Shown piece by piece: positions 22,372-32,744 of a stretch of DNA of 64,000 nucleotides. This DNA is from Hexactinellida sp. DTS-2022. Lineage: Eukaryota > Porifera > Hexactinellida. Positions within the stretch are counted from its first letter, which is position 1. Each line of letters opens with the position of its first letter. Both the position numbers and the translations under genes were made by a program. The notes beneath the pieces are model-generated. The model saw only the letters and a program-made list of their open reading frames with translations, was not told the origin of the DNA and ran no database searches. The stretch covers positions 2,046,001-2,110,000 of the forward strand of contig JAPNXP010000014.1 in NCBI GenBank assembly GCA_028753945.1. The letters are read 5' to 3'.

Positions 22372-24342
22372 ATGCCTTTTAAATGTTCTGTGGTAAATTG
22401 CCGTTCTGGTTATATTGGCAGATCTGATAGAGCAATGTTTTCATTTCCTCAAAATGCTGATCTACGACAACGGTGGATCGCATTTCTTAACCGTGATGGT
22501 TTCGAAATTACTTCTTCATCCCGAATTTGTATGGGACACTTTGACTCGAAGTATATATCGAACCATCAGCACAAAACGAGGCTCAACATGTCATTGAACC
22601 CAATCCCAACAATACATCCGACTTCAATTCGTCAGAGCCAAGCCATTATTCCAAAATCTGTCAGAAAACCGCCCGCTAAACGCGTTCTGCAACCTGATCA
22701 GCTTCATCTCTTCAAAAAACGATTCGCGGTCACTTACTTTGACGACGTTGTTAAATACATAAAATCTGCTAGTGAATACCGAAAATTCACGCATTGTATT
22801 TCTGAAGCTAGTATTACTACCTATCGTGTGGAAATTTCTTCAGGCATTGCTCAGGTGAAAGAGTGTATTCACATTACAAGTGACTTACATGTTAAGTTAA
22901 GCTTTGAAAGTTCTCCTATACCTCTACCAGAATTTATAACGAACTCAGCTAACTGCAAAATTACTTCCTTGGACATGCTCACCAATTTGCCGAATTATTG
23001 CAAGAATCCATCTCATAATTTTGACATAGATCCTGTTAAAGAACTCTTAAATATTTGTAATTATTCTCCTAAGGGCTGTACATATTCTTCGCATGTTCTT
23101 CGATTCGCTCTTCAATTACGCTACACATCTCATGCTGCATATATATTTCTACATCGCCACATGCCTCTACCTAGTGTTCGATTATTACGCAAACTCAAGT
23201 CAAACTCTATTGACAGTCTTAAAGCACTTTGTAAACTTCGAGACGAAGGATGTATTGGTAATGACGTGGTTCTTCTCTTAGATGAAATCCATCTTCAGCA
23301 GCAAGTGCAATTTGATGGCCAAGATATCATCGGTTGTAATGAAAATCTTGAAATGTTCAAGAGCATTCTATGCTTTATGGTTATTTCTCTCAAAAATACC
23401 GTACCGTATGTCATTAAAGCTGTTCCAATTGTGAAATTGTCCTCAGATATTATCTTTGATTGGATACTCAACTGTCTCAAGGTTTTAAGTGATGCCAATT
23501 TCCAGCCTCGTTGCGTGATATCGGACAATCACCAGTGTAATATTTCTGCTTTCAATAAGCTCACAAAAAAATTTCCTATTGAGAACAAAAACTATTGCAT
23601 GAAAAATCCTTTTACAGAACGAATAGTTTATTTGTTTTTTGATACCGTTCACCTCATAAAGAACGTTCGTAATAATTTACTCAACAATCGTTTCTTTACC
23701 ATCCCTAGAGTTGAGTTACCTCTCCTGGATTCATTGATATGTGTTCCAGACGGTCACGTACGTTGGTCTAGCCTCCACAAGGTGCATGATTATGATCTCT
23801 CATTGGGCTGTCACCTTCGTAAAGCTCCTGCACTTAACTACTCAGTACTCCATCCTGGAAATAATAAGCAGTCAGTTTCTCTTGCATTAGCTATTTTTGA
23901 TTCTAAAACAACAACTGCAATGCGCCAATATCTAATGGGAGACGATTCTGTAACACCAGCATTTCTAGAACTTATGAATGCATGGTGGCTTATTGTCAAT
24001 GCGAAGGAGCGGTATCACCCTAACCCGATCGGTAATGCGATCGATTCGAATACTTGTGAGAATAAAATCGTGTTTCTGCGGGGAATGAACGAATGGCTTA
24101 CAACTTGGAAGCAGTCAGAAGCACTCGGTTTTTCCAAACAAACCTTTAATGCTATGATCACAACTAACAATGCTATTATCGAACTGTCGTCTGCATTGAT
24201 CCGAGATGGTTATGAGTTTGTGTTAACAGGTCGATTCCAAACAGATCCTCAAAGACGTTTCTCACATTACAGACAAATGAGTGGAGGTCGTTTCCTTGTT
24301 AGTTTGACAGAGGTTCTCCGTTCAGAATCGATTATTTCTTAG
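22372..24342 (+). CDS. P-element/THAP9-like transposase, 656-codon open frame lacking the catalytic Glu
   Basis: A single uninterrupted frame. Residues 1-85 form a THAP C2CH finger with Cys5, Cys10, Cys53 and His56, Pro26, Trp35 and a closing PTIHP box. A polar linker follows (about 90-230). The RNase H-like part has LLLDEIH near 305, RCVISDNHQCN near 385 and FFDTVHLIKNVRNN near 425, the GTP-insertion region of this family. Near residue 625 the conserved DPxEhxF motif reads DPQRRFSHYR, so the glutamate expected from copies 1 and 3 is replaced by Arg with one residue missing. A TAG at 24340 ends the frame early; homologous sequence continues in the same frame. It is probably catalytically dead, though it could still bind DNA. 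Confidence 0.82.
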   Translation: MPFKCSVVNCRSGYIGRSDRAMFSFPQNADLRQRWIAFLNRDGFEITSSSRICMGHFDSKYISNHQHKTRLNMSLNPIPTIHPTSIRQSQAIIPKSVRKPPAKRVLQPDQLHLFKKRFAVTYFDDVVKYIKSASEYRKFTHCISEASITTYRVEISSGIAQVKECIHITSDLHVKLSFESSPIPLPEFITNSANCKITSLDMLTNLPNYCKNPSHNFDIDPVKELLNICNYSPKGCTYSSHVLRFALQLRYTSHAAYIFLHRHMPLPSVRLLRKLKSNSIDSLKALCKLRDEGCIGNDVVLLLDEIHLQQQVQFDGQDIIGCNENLEMFKSILCFMVISLKNTVPYVIKAVPIVKLSSDIIFDWILNCLKVLSDANFQPRCVISDNHQCNISAFNKLTKKFPIENKNYCMKNPFTERIVYLFFDTVHLIKNVRNNLLNNRFFTIPRVELPLLDSLICVPDGHVRWSSLHKVHDYDLSLGCHLRKAPALNYSVLHPGNNKQSVSLALAIFDSKTTTAMRQYLMGDDSVTPAFLELMNAWWLIVNAKERYHPNPIGNAIDSNTCENKIVFLRGMNEWLTTWKQSEALGFSKQTFNAMITTNNAIIELSSALIRDGYEFVLTGRFQTDPQRRFSHYRQMSGGRFLVSLTEVLRSESIIS

Positions 24343-24922
24343 CAGGCGCTGCTTAAACGCGAAATTGATTTTATTGAATTACAGCTCAATACTAAAGACG
24401 ACATCAATCAGCAAATACAGGAGTTTATTTTTGGTGTTCACTCTAACCCTCTTGAGCAGCTTGTTTTTATCAAATGATACAAAAGATGTAGTTGTGTATG
24501 TTTCAGGATACATTACCCGTTCTCTCCTTAAATACTCTGAATGCCAAGATTGTTCCGAGCTTCATAAAGATCCAATTGAAACTTGTTTTATTAGCGCATT
24601 AAATAGGGGCGGCCTTCAGTTACCATCTTCAATCCTTTATAGTTACGTAGAAAGCGCGTTTTGCTGTGTTGAATATTTAGAAACAAGGATGCTTGCAACC
24701 AAGATACCATTGAAACTTCTTATTTGCAGTCTACTTAAAGAGCTATCAAACCAATGGGACACAACCTTTTCTTGTGAATTACATTATCCTGAATGCCGAA
24801 ATCGAATAAATTCCATCATTGCTAACTTATACCTTACAGGAATATCAAGGGAGATTAGTGAAACTAGACGCAAAGACCAAGTGGAATCGTTCAAGGCAAA
24901 TAAGCGTAAACGTGCTTTGTAA
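24343..24922 (+). pseudogene. C-terminal extension of P transposase copy 4 beyond stop and frameshift
   Basis: After the TAG, the frame reads QALLKREIDFIELQLNTKDD to about 24470. A frameshift then moves it into DTKDVVVYVSGYITRSLLKY, with SECQDCSELH giving a Cys pair and NRGGLQLPSSILYSY matching DRGSLKWPSD of copy 1. It ends in a basic tail FKANKRKRAL. One stop and one indel therefore separate it from the main frame. Confidence 0.75.
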
Positions 24923-25028
24923 TTTATATAAATTAATCTTCAATGTTTATAACTTACTATTATAAACTATTATCTCTGAACGAGTACAATTCTATTTGTG
25001 ACATTATAATTCAATAATTAATGCCTAG
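24923..25028. other. 3' untranslated region of P copy 4
   Basis: Short AT-rich stretch without features apart from the left GCCTAG repeat (25023-25028) of the nested foldback. Confidence 0.4.
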
Positions 25029-25816
25029 CAATGGCCTACTTAATATACGGCCGTGTATGTCACCGAGAAGGCCAAAAAATTAGAAGGCCAGTTTAGAAAT
25101 TTCATTCTAGGATAAACTATGCCTCCTATTGTTATTATTTGGGTTGTATATGGGATAATCAACCATCACGAGTCCAATGGAACCACTTTTGAGAATCTCA
25201 GATTTGTGGTTAAGCTGTTTAGGCGCCATTTCATGGTGACGGTAACAACTTATGGTAAAATGAAATTTTTTTCAAATATCTTAAATTTCATTTTCTTCCT
25301 ACTTTCTAATAGTTTTATAATAGGGATACTAAATAGGGATATATTTCATACCCCAAAGGATACTAAATCACAAAATGGCGACATTCTAAAATTTTAAAAA
25401 AATTATAAAGTAACCACATGCTAAATTACAAGTGGTATCCGAGTTACAACTTACTATTTTAGTCCATAAAACGTATATAATTGCTGGTTTATACATATTC
25501 ATACACATTATATATTCGGAAAATGTTAACTAAGTATATTAGCAAATTATCTTCATTTTCTCGTAGTTCTTTCGACACTAATTGTATATTTTGTATATTT
25601 GTTGTGTCATCATTAAATGGCGCCTAAACAGCTTAACCACAAATCTGAGATTTTCAAAAGTGGTTCCATTGGACTCGCAATGGTTGATTACCCCATATAC
25701 AACCCAAATAATAACAATAGGAGGCATAGTTTATCCTAGAATGAAATTTCTAAACTGGCCTTCTATTTTTTTGGCCTTCTCGGTGACATACACGGCCGTA
25801 TATTAAGTAGGCCATG
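25029..25816. mobile_element. Foldback MITE related to P copy 4, nested in its 3' region
   Basis: Arms of about 200 bp (25029-25245 and 25615-25816) are inverted copies beginning ATGGCCTACTTAATATACGG. The flanking direct repeat is GCCTAG. The arm layout (CTACTTAATA, then GGCCAGTTTA, then GGCGCCATTT) parallels the arms of P copy 4. It therefore looks like a non-autonomous derivative of a sister P family. Confidence 0.78.
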
Positions 25817-26139
25817 GCCTAGCTGATCATCTCTTATTTAGAGACTTCGGCGGTTGCCAGTTGTGTATTAAGTAAGTAGACTATAACATTTTGTATTATC
25901 TGTATATAGTACATATTAAATATGATGCCAAGTCATCATAAATGGCGCCTAAACCGCAACTCTGAGAATCTCAAAAACCATCCCAATGGATTCGCCATGA
26001 CTTTTTACCCCACTTATATCGAAATTGTAACTTTCAATAAAGAGTCCAACCCTCGAGTGAAAATTATAAACTGGCCTCTCTTTTTATTTGCGATTTCGAT
26101 GAGTTGCCAGTCTGTGTATTAAGTAGTCTATGGCTCAGC

Positions 26140-26311
26140 TCTAGTAGAGTTCAGTTTTTCACTATGTGTATTCAGGCACTGAAAAAGGTCAGTTTTTTTC
26201 CAGAATTTGAAATTAACCTTTAGAAAGTAAGCCTGGGCTTTTAGTATGGGGAAAAAATCTGAACTCTACAAAGCTCAGCTCTATATAAGGGTTCTCTTTA
26301 TTTATTATGAG
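26140..26311. repeat. Small MITE-like inverted repeat
   Basis: TAGAGTTCAGTTTTT near 26146 faces AAAAAATCTGAACTCTA near 26250-26268. The sequence GCTCAGCTCTA occurs on both sides (26133 and about 26272), consistent with a target duplication of about 11 bp or chance. No coding. Confidence 0.4.
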
Positions 26312-27356
26312 CATAGACTCCTTAAGTAAAGGACTGGAACGTCGCGATCTCAGGGGTTTTAACTTGAGTCTGGATGGCTCCAATTATAAAAATTGATAAA
26401 GCATTAAGTTTCCGGTCTCCAAATGTGATTTTTGGCATATAGGGGTAACCTTTGGCACCCGTCAACAATTTGAGGTTTTCACTCAAAATTTATCACACCT
26501 CGACAAGTTATGACGTCATTGTCACATTTCGAGAACCCTGAAAAGTCACTTAATCGCACATAATTCGCGCACTCTAAGAGATAAAAATCTGAAAATTTAA
26601 TAAACATGCACATTAATGATGCGGACACTTTGGTCACACCAGATTGCCAATATGCTTACTCATTATCGCATGATGACGTAATCACTAAAATTTCACATTG
26701 TTAAATTTGACTTTTTAGGCCTATTTACGCTTTATAATCAATGTTAGAAGTGTATAAACCATACACCAACCGCGAAGTGGTTGGTGTGTGTTTGGGTTAT
26801 GCCGCGAAGCGCGCTAGTATCTATATAAATTGATGCTACAGTATATCTATATAGACTAGGGCGCCTCGCTTGCTAGGTCGCTTTGCGGCATAACCCAACC
26901 ACACACCAACCAGTTCGCGGTTGGTGTATGGTTTACACACTTCTAACATTGATTATAAAGCGTAAATAGGCCTAAATCGTCAAATTTAACAATGTGAAAT
27001 TTTAGTGATTACGTCATCATGCGATAATGAGTAAGCATATTGGCAATCTGGTGTGACCAAAGTGTCCGCATCATTAATGTGCATGTTCTATTAAATTTTC
27101 AGATTTTTATCTCTTAGAGTCCGCGAATTATGTGCGATTAAGTGACTTCAGGGTTCTAGAATTGTGACAATGACGTCATAACTTGTCGAGGTTGATAAAT
27201 TTTGAGTGAAAACCTCAAATTGTTGACGGGTGCCAAAAATCACATTTGGAGACCGGAAACTTAATGCTTTATCAATTTTTATAATTGGAGCCTCTCCGAC
27301 TCAAGTTAAAACCCCCGAGATCGCGACGTTCCAGTCCTTTACTTAAGGAGTCTATG
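26312..27356. mobile_element. 1045-bp near-perfect foldback element with P-type CATAG tips
   Basis: The two halves are inverted copies over about 490 bp each, starting CATAGACTCCTTAAGTAAAG, with only a short AT-rich centre near 26820-26860. The perfect 8-bp duplication ATTATGAG flanks it (26304-26311 and 27357-27364). Inside each arm is a hairpin around CCAACCGCGAAG and its complement. The tip matches P copies 3 and 4, suggesting mobilisation by P-type transposase. Related half-copies border 37.2-43.75 kb. Confidence 0.88.
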
Positions 27357-27364
27357 ATTATGAG

Positions 27365-27515
27365 TGATATTTTGAGGAGGGCAATGCCGCGAAGCGGCCG
27401 TTAATTTACTACGTAGTGTCGATCACAAACAAACAAAGGTCGCGAAACGACCGAGACCGAAGGGCTCTTATAACGAATGTCTAGACTATTTTATTTTTCC
27501 TAGTATAACTATTTA
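27365..27515. repeat. Dispersed GCGAAGCGGCC repeat fragment
   Basis: AATGCCGCGAAGCGGCCGTT through GACCGAAGGGCTC recurs at about 42088-42203 and 50583-50712. Short GCGAAGCG hairpins dominate. The family type is uncertain; a Helitron-like origin is possible. Confidence 0.45.
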
Positions 27516-28129
27516 GTTAGGGAATTTTACCTCAAATTATTAGTCAACCTTGAAAAAAATTGTTACCAAACAATTTCTACACTAGAGTCTTCTTCTGGAC
27601 CCGAATAAACATACAAAAAAAGTTGCAAGCCCAAACCCGTGAGGAAAACTTTTTAAACGGGTTGCAGTTTCTGATTTTCCATAGTAAATCGCCGACACTT
27701 CTGGAGCTAACTTTCTCAAATCAGCTCCAATCAACTTATTATCACCATATTGGTACTCTGCGTTAAATTTCCAGCAATTTTATATATCACATGTCCATAT
27801 TTGGAAGAATTTTTCCATAGCAACGCTGGAATGTCTTAGGAATGTGTAAACATTCCATTATTAAATTTTGTTCCCACATAATCAAGTGACCCCTCATTCG
27901 ACTCCATTCAGCTACCTGAGTAAATTATACACATACCGACACTCTAAAACGTGATAATATAAAATTATTCGAGATTTACAGTTAATCTCGAAAATCTCGA
28001 ATAATTTTATATTATCACGTTTGAGCTTGCAACTTTTGTTCTATGTTTATTTGGGTCCAGAAGAAGACTCTAGTGTAGAAATTGTTTGGTAACAATTTTT
28101 TTCAAGGTTTTGAGTTAAAATTCCCTAAC
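27516..28129. mobile_element. 614-bp MITE abutting the first visible ROGDI exon
   Basis: Inverted ends of about 110 bp begin GTTAGGGAATTTTA. They share GAAAAAAATTGTTACCAAAC and CTAGAGTCTTCTTCTGGACC and are flanked by TA (27514-27515 and 28130-28131). A central short palindrome ATCTCGAATAATTTTATATT repeats in both orientations. The interior recurs at 49480-49735. It ends 3 bp before the open frame of the ROGDI exon. Confidence 0.75.
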
Positions 28130-28153
28130 TAGTTGGCTGTACATCTAGAACTT

Positions 28154-28339
28154 ATGACCTCAGAAACAGAAGACTACTTGCGTCCAGAAAGACACAGACT
28201 GGTCACTCCTCCTTTTAACAGAGACCCTTCTATCGACAGGGATAATATGGAATTCTCTTCACCCCAAAAAAAAGACATTCCAATTGTGAATAGAGAATAC
28301 AAGTGGTTGTTGGAGACTGAGTTTCCTCTCGCGCTACAG
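28154..28339 (+). CDS. ROGDI: ROGDI homologue, upstream coding exon
   Basis: ROGDI is a regulatory subunit of the metazoan RAVE/rabconnectin-3 complex that promotes V-ATPase assembly. The exon contains NREYKWLLETEFPLALQ, which fits the ROGDI N-terminal motif (E-F/Y-x-W-L-L before the leucine-rich helix). It ends in phase 0 at CAG before GTGATA (28340), and the terminal exon starts in phase 0 with DILHLL, so the join is consistent. I chose ATG 28154, giving 62 codons. The frame is also open back to 28133, directly after a CTAACTAG that could be a splice acceptor, so more upstream exons are possible. The first ~44 residues (acidic, Pro/Arg-rich) are longer than in vertebrate ROGDI. Confidence 0.7.
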
Positions 28340-28827
28340 GTGATAGCATATTATAACAATTTACGTAGAAGGGGCTAGTCGGATATTTGGGCTACAGACC
28401 AAAATACTTAACCAATTGACTTGAAATTTTCTGTGTTTATTCGCACGGCAGAGCTTTTGAATAGTTTTAAGTTTCGAGATGGCCAAACCGTTAATTTCAG
28501 GAATTATTGAGGGGAGCACTGCATTAGTTCGAATTCTGATGTTTTCATTGGAATTTATTGAACTGTTCGATTCTATATTACGATAACTGTTTTAGTTCGA
28601 TAAAATTATAAGTCTATTCACAGTTAAGGTATTAATTAGCATCGTACACACTGATGAAATTATGAACCAAGATCCCGATCATGTTCCTAGTTTCAAAAGG
28701 ATCTACGATCCGATCACGATCTTTTTACAATTCATTAGTAATTCAATCAGGTTCAATGTCTTATGCAGGAATACATGTCAAAATATATTTTTTAATTACA
28801 GATATTATTGGTTGATCTTATTTGATT

Positions 28828-29793
28828 CAGTGATGTGCTCCGTTACAAAATCTTCGGTTACTCCGTTACCGTTACTTTATTTCTTCCGTTACCGTTACTA
28901 TAATTCTTCCGTTACCGTTACTATAATTCTTCCGTTACCGTTACTATAATTCTTCCGTGACCGTTACTTTAATTCATTCGTTACCGTTACATTTTTTCTC
29001 CCGTTACGATTACTTTTTTCTTCCGATACCGTTTAATCCGTTACCTTTAATCAGTTACCGTTACCTTAATGTAACGGACGGTAACTGATTAAAAGTAACG
29101 AAGTAACGGACTAAAGATAACGATGTAACAGTGCGGTAATGTATTTAAAGATAAAAGTAATTAATTAAAAGTAACGGAGTAACGGAGTAACGGTGTAACG
29201 GAGAAAAGGCAATGGAATAAGTAACGTAGTTGCCGTAACAGTGTTACGGTAATGTAATGGTTAGAGTAACAGATTAAGGATAATGGTAACAGATTAAGGA
29301 TAATGGTAACGGATTAAAGGTAACCGTAATTAATTAAAAGTAACGGAATAACCGATTAACGGAGCGGAGTAAAAGGCAATGCAATAAGTAACGTAGTAGC
29401 CGTAACAGTGTTACGGTAATGTAATGGTTAGAGTAACAGATTAGGGATAATGGTAACGGATTAAAGATAACCGTAATTAAGTCAAAGTAACGGAATAACG
29501 GAGTAACGGTAATGCAAAAGTTTAACGTAGGAACGGTAAGAGAGCAACGGTAATAGAATGGTAAGAGTGACTGATTAAAGATAAAGGTAACTGATTTTCC
29601 TTATCCATTTTTCTCCCGTTACCGTTAGTTTTTCCTTTACCGTTACTGTTTTTCTTCCGCTACCGTTACCTTTTTTTCGTTACCGTTACTTTTACTTCCG
29701 TTACCGTTACTTTTTCCCGTTACCGTACTTTTTTCCGTTACCGTTACTTATTTTTTCCCGTTACCGTTACCGTTACTCCGGAGCACATCACTG
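28828..29793. mobile_element. hAT-type element made of GTTACC repeats
   Basis: Ends CAGTGATGTGCTCCGTTAC and the complement GGAGCACATCACTG are flanked by a perfect 8-bp duplication ATTTGATT (28820-28827 and 29794-29801). Nearly the whole 966-bp body is degenerate CCGTTACCGTTACTTTATT-like repeats on the left and the right end. The middle carries the inverse GTAACGGAGTAACGG form. No transposase frame. Confidence 0.85.
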
Positions 29794-30036
29794 ATTTGAT
29801 TAAGTGGAAATCAATTTTGATATTATGTAAAAATTTGTCTGAGGAAATCAAACTAATACAACATTTAATCTATTACCATTTCTAAATATACTTCAACATG
29901 CTATCTATCCAAATCCGAAAGAAATTTTGATTTGGACAATTTTTTACCTTTTGACGTCACTAATGGTCAAAATCGCCGTCATTTGTAAAAAAAATTCCGC
30001 AAGGTTTCCTGTTTGTCACCTTTGTATACCTTAGCA

Positions 30037-30190
30037 CAGGGCTCTTCAATTAGTTTTATCCCCGGGCCACTTTTGGAAAATCGGGCAAGGCCCCCGGGCC
30101 ACTATTCATTGATCTTCTACATTACTTAACATTACCAAATATACGCGGCGGGCCACTTTTGGCTCGCGGGCCGCTAATTGAAGAGGCCTG
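30037..30190. mobile_element. 154-bp hAT MITE (GGGCCAC motif)
   Basis: Ends CAGGGCTCTTCAATTAG and CTAATTGAAGAGGCCTG are flanked by a perfect 8-bp duplication CCTTAGCA (30029-30036 and 30191-30198). The interior holds several CGGGCCACTTTTGG units in both orientations. Confidence 0.88.
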
Positions 30191-30495
30191 CCTTAGCATA
30201 TCTCAAAAAGTATAGGTCGTAGAGAAAAAATCTATCCCTCAAAAATGATCCTTATCAGTTGTTCTTGTGATTATGCCGTATCGATTTTCAACTTTTAATA
30301 GTTAATAATTATATAATTCCAAAATTCTGATAAAATCAAGTGATTATTTAAAAATCTATAGAAAAAAATAATTAAATTGATATCGTAAATTCTGTGCTGC
30401 ATAATCAATTCTACTAATAGTGTAGAGTTAAACTTGCACTGTGATAGAACTTGCGCCAAATAGAGTAAATAGCTAAAATTTATATTGACTAGTAT

Positions 30496-30688
30496 CAGGG
30501 CTTTATCCAGGAGTTCGCCATACGCCTAAAGGTGTATAAATTGAGAAGAGTTTTCGTTTAGGAGCGCGAAAAATGTCGAAAGTCCCCATGGAGTAATACA
30601 AAACTAACCCTTTAGGCGTACAACATTCATACTATAGTGACCTTAGGATAGTTAGGAGTGTTGAATTCTAGACCTGTATAATACCCTG
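30496..30688. mobile_element. 193-bp hAT-type MITE, copy 2
   Basis: Same family and identical length as 13403-13595, from CAGGGCTTTATCCAGGAG to ATAATACCCTG. The flanking 8-mers are ACTAGTAT and ACTAGTTT, a duplication with one mismatch. Confidence 0.88.
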
Positions 30689-31068
30689 ACTAGTTTAGAT
30701 TCACTATTATGCTATTTTCAACTATTTATATCTAATTCAGATTTTAATTTTAGAAAATTGTGGTAATACTGTTATTTGTTCTTATTAAAAAGTCATGTCT
30801 AAAAACGCAATAAAAATTGAGAGTTATCGGGTATGAAAAATCGACCATTGTTTCTCCTCAAGTGGAAATCAATTTTGATTTTATGTAAAAAATTGCCTGA
30901 GAAAGAGGATCGAGATCTTTAGCTGGTAATTTTCGATCCGATCTCGATCAAAGAGTATCATTATTGGACGTAGATCAAAGAGGATCTACGGCCAATAATC
31001 ATCCTCAAAAAGGATCCCGACCCATGTAATGAAATGTTGTTTGTGGGTGATCTATCTTTAGTAGTACC

Positions 31069-31287
31069 ATAGACTAGGCGGCCAGGGTTGGTTAAAATCA
31101 TTAATTTTTTAATCAAAAAAATCGGATATTTTTGAATTATATCAGTGTTTTTAATTTATATCTGATTTTATTAATAAAAATCATTGATTTAAATCAGATT
31201 TTTTTAAATAATGATTTTTATTAATATAAATCAGTGATTTAAATCAAACAACCCTTTTAAGACTCTCAATATTCGGTAGTCTATGGT
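31069..31287. mobile_element. P-tip MITE containing a TTTAAATCA-repeat element
   Basis: CATAGACTAGG at the left and its complement at the right (TAGTCTATG) are flanked by GTAGTAC and GTAGTAT, the same tip and spacing as P copies 3 and 4. Inside, 31083-31256 starts CAGGGTTGG and ends CAACCCTT, and is built from AAATCATTGATTTAAATCA-like repeats. It resembles the motif-expanded hAT elements, but its own duplication is not visible. Confidence 0.5.
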
Positions 31288-31814
31288 AGTATTTTAAACC
31301 ATTTTGAATCATTCAGATTAACATTGTAAATTTCTCATCTTAATTCATAGATCTTGTTTTGTTAAAAGGTTGAATACACATCTAACTTGCGAAAGTTAGA
31401 CTGGTCATGCTGATCAAAGAAAGAAGTTGTAAAGTCAAATATTGATATATATTCGGATTTAGTTATTCTTTAGAGTGACCAATTATGAAAAAATTTCTTA
31501 AAAATTGGGTATTACCGTGTACCGCCGAAATATTTCTCTAATGTTCTTATGTTGGTCTAAACATTTTTCAGCTATATCATTATCAACTATTGAAGTTAAA
31601 ATTTTTTTTGAGTAGTGTCGTTAGTTCTAATTAAATACCTTGTCATTATTTAGTCACACTCACACGATGAATGGTCAGTTTTAGATATGTCAACAATATT
31701 TAGGCTTATTATTCAATGAATAAGGTATACGTAAATATCTCCACCTATTAATATTTCATAACTAGTTGAGACTTTCGAACTAATGCCAATACTCGTAAAA
31801 TCTTTTTCAATTTT

Positions 31815-32000
31815 TCAGAAAACCTGGAGGTCCGAGGTCGAAGGTCGATCCGAAAGGTCTATTCGGTCCAAGGTCGAAATTACAGTAGGCTGCGTGGTAG
31901 GTGGAAATGGTTCGAAAAACCAAACACGGAAATTGTTCGAAAAACCAAACACGGAAATTGTTCGAAAAACCAAAATAGGAAATAGTTCGAATTTTGAGTG
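31815..32000. repeat. Short tandem repeats GGTCGAAGGTC and TTCGAAAAACC
   Basis: 31825-31880 has several AGGTCGAA-type units. 31915-31985 has three copies of a ~25-bp unit with TTCGAAAAACCAAACACGG. The open frame spanning them is a by-product of the repeat. Confidence 0.5.
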
Positions 32001-32073
32001 TTGCTACACCATGGATATGAGAAATCCCGGCTTGAATCCATTGTCCTACAATACAAAAATGAAAGTCCAACTA

Positions 32074-32313
32074 CCTTATTTCCCCGAATAAGCGCCCCGG
32101 CGCTTATTGTTTTCGTGGGCCATAATTAACCTGAAATTTTTGTGAAAAATCAAGAATATAATATTTTGGTCGGTTCCAATGGTTTGCATCCACAGTATAC
32201 CTACCGAAGTTGCCAAAATCAATGGAATTACATTACAGTGATCAACTAATGTGGATAAATTTTAACATTCAAATGTCTTTTTTATTGACCCGGCGCTTAT
32301 TCAGGGAAATACG
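32074..32313. mobile_element. MITE with AATAAGCGCC arms, copy 2
   Basis: Ends CCTTATTTCCCCGAATAAGC and the complement GCTTATTCAGGGAAATACGG lie between TA dinucleotides (32072-32073 and 32314-32315). Each end holds an internal GCGCC-CGGCGC inverted pair. It matches 11162-11419. Confidence 0.7.
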
Positions 32314-32744
32314 GTATTTCCTATTTTGGTTCGAACTATTTCCTATTTTGAAAAATCGATTCATTTCCGCATTATCTTGATTATCGGCTGCGTCGCCTCC
32401 GAATGCACTTCGCTATGGTAGCGATGTTAGTTTTCGGAGGCTCTTGATGGGTTACTGGTAGATTGAGCAAATACAGTATATAAAAAATCACATCTTGATA
32501 GATTAGTAACACTCCACCGTGCCTCCCAGGTCGATAATTTATGCCTATGCATTTATGTACAAGGGAACCCCTGATTTACTGTCATCCTGGGGACCGATAA
32601 AAATGGCTTAATTTAGCAGGTAGCCGTTAATATTTACTATATGTAGTCAAACGGTTATTTAAAAGTGCCCAGAATATTGTAGTGGCCGCTGTTCCGGGCT
32701 GACCGTTAAGTGGGATTTCAATATAATAATGAACATAAAATCCT

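Larger units (their letters stand above)
21762..26132 (+). mobile_element. P-element copy 4, nearly complete with ~210-bp inverted ends
   Basis: Long inverted ends start CATAGACTACTTAATACACA and cover about 21762-21971 and 25923-26132. They are flanked by a 7-bp direct repeat GCTCAGC (21755-21761 and 26133-26139). The transposase occupies 22372-24922. Its 3' non-coding part hosts a smaller foldback relative at 25029-25816. The arms remain highly similar, so this is the youngest-looking P copy. Confidence 0.88.

Noticed and set aside
27365-27515. GCGAAGCG palindromes as transcription terminators
   Set aside because: The motif is a dispersed repeat in several places with no adjacent gene end, in a eukaryotic genome.
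31783-32091. 102-codon + strand frame with repeated RSK and RKTK peptides
   Set aside because: It spans short tandem repeats and has no domain or splice context.
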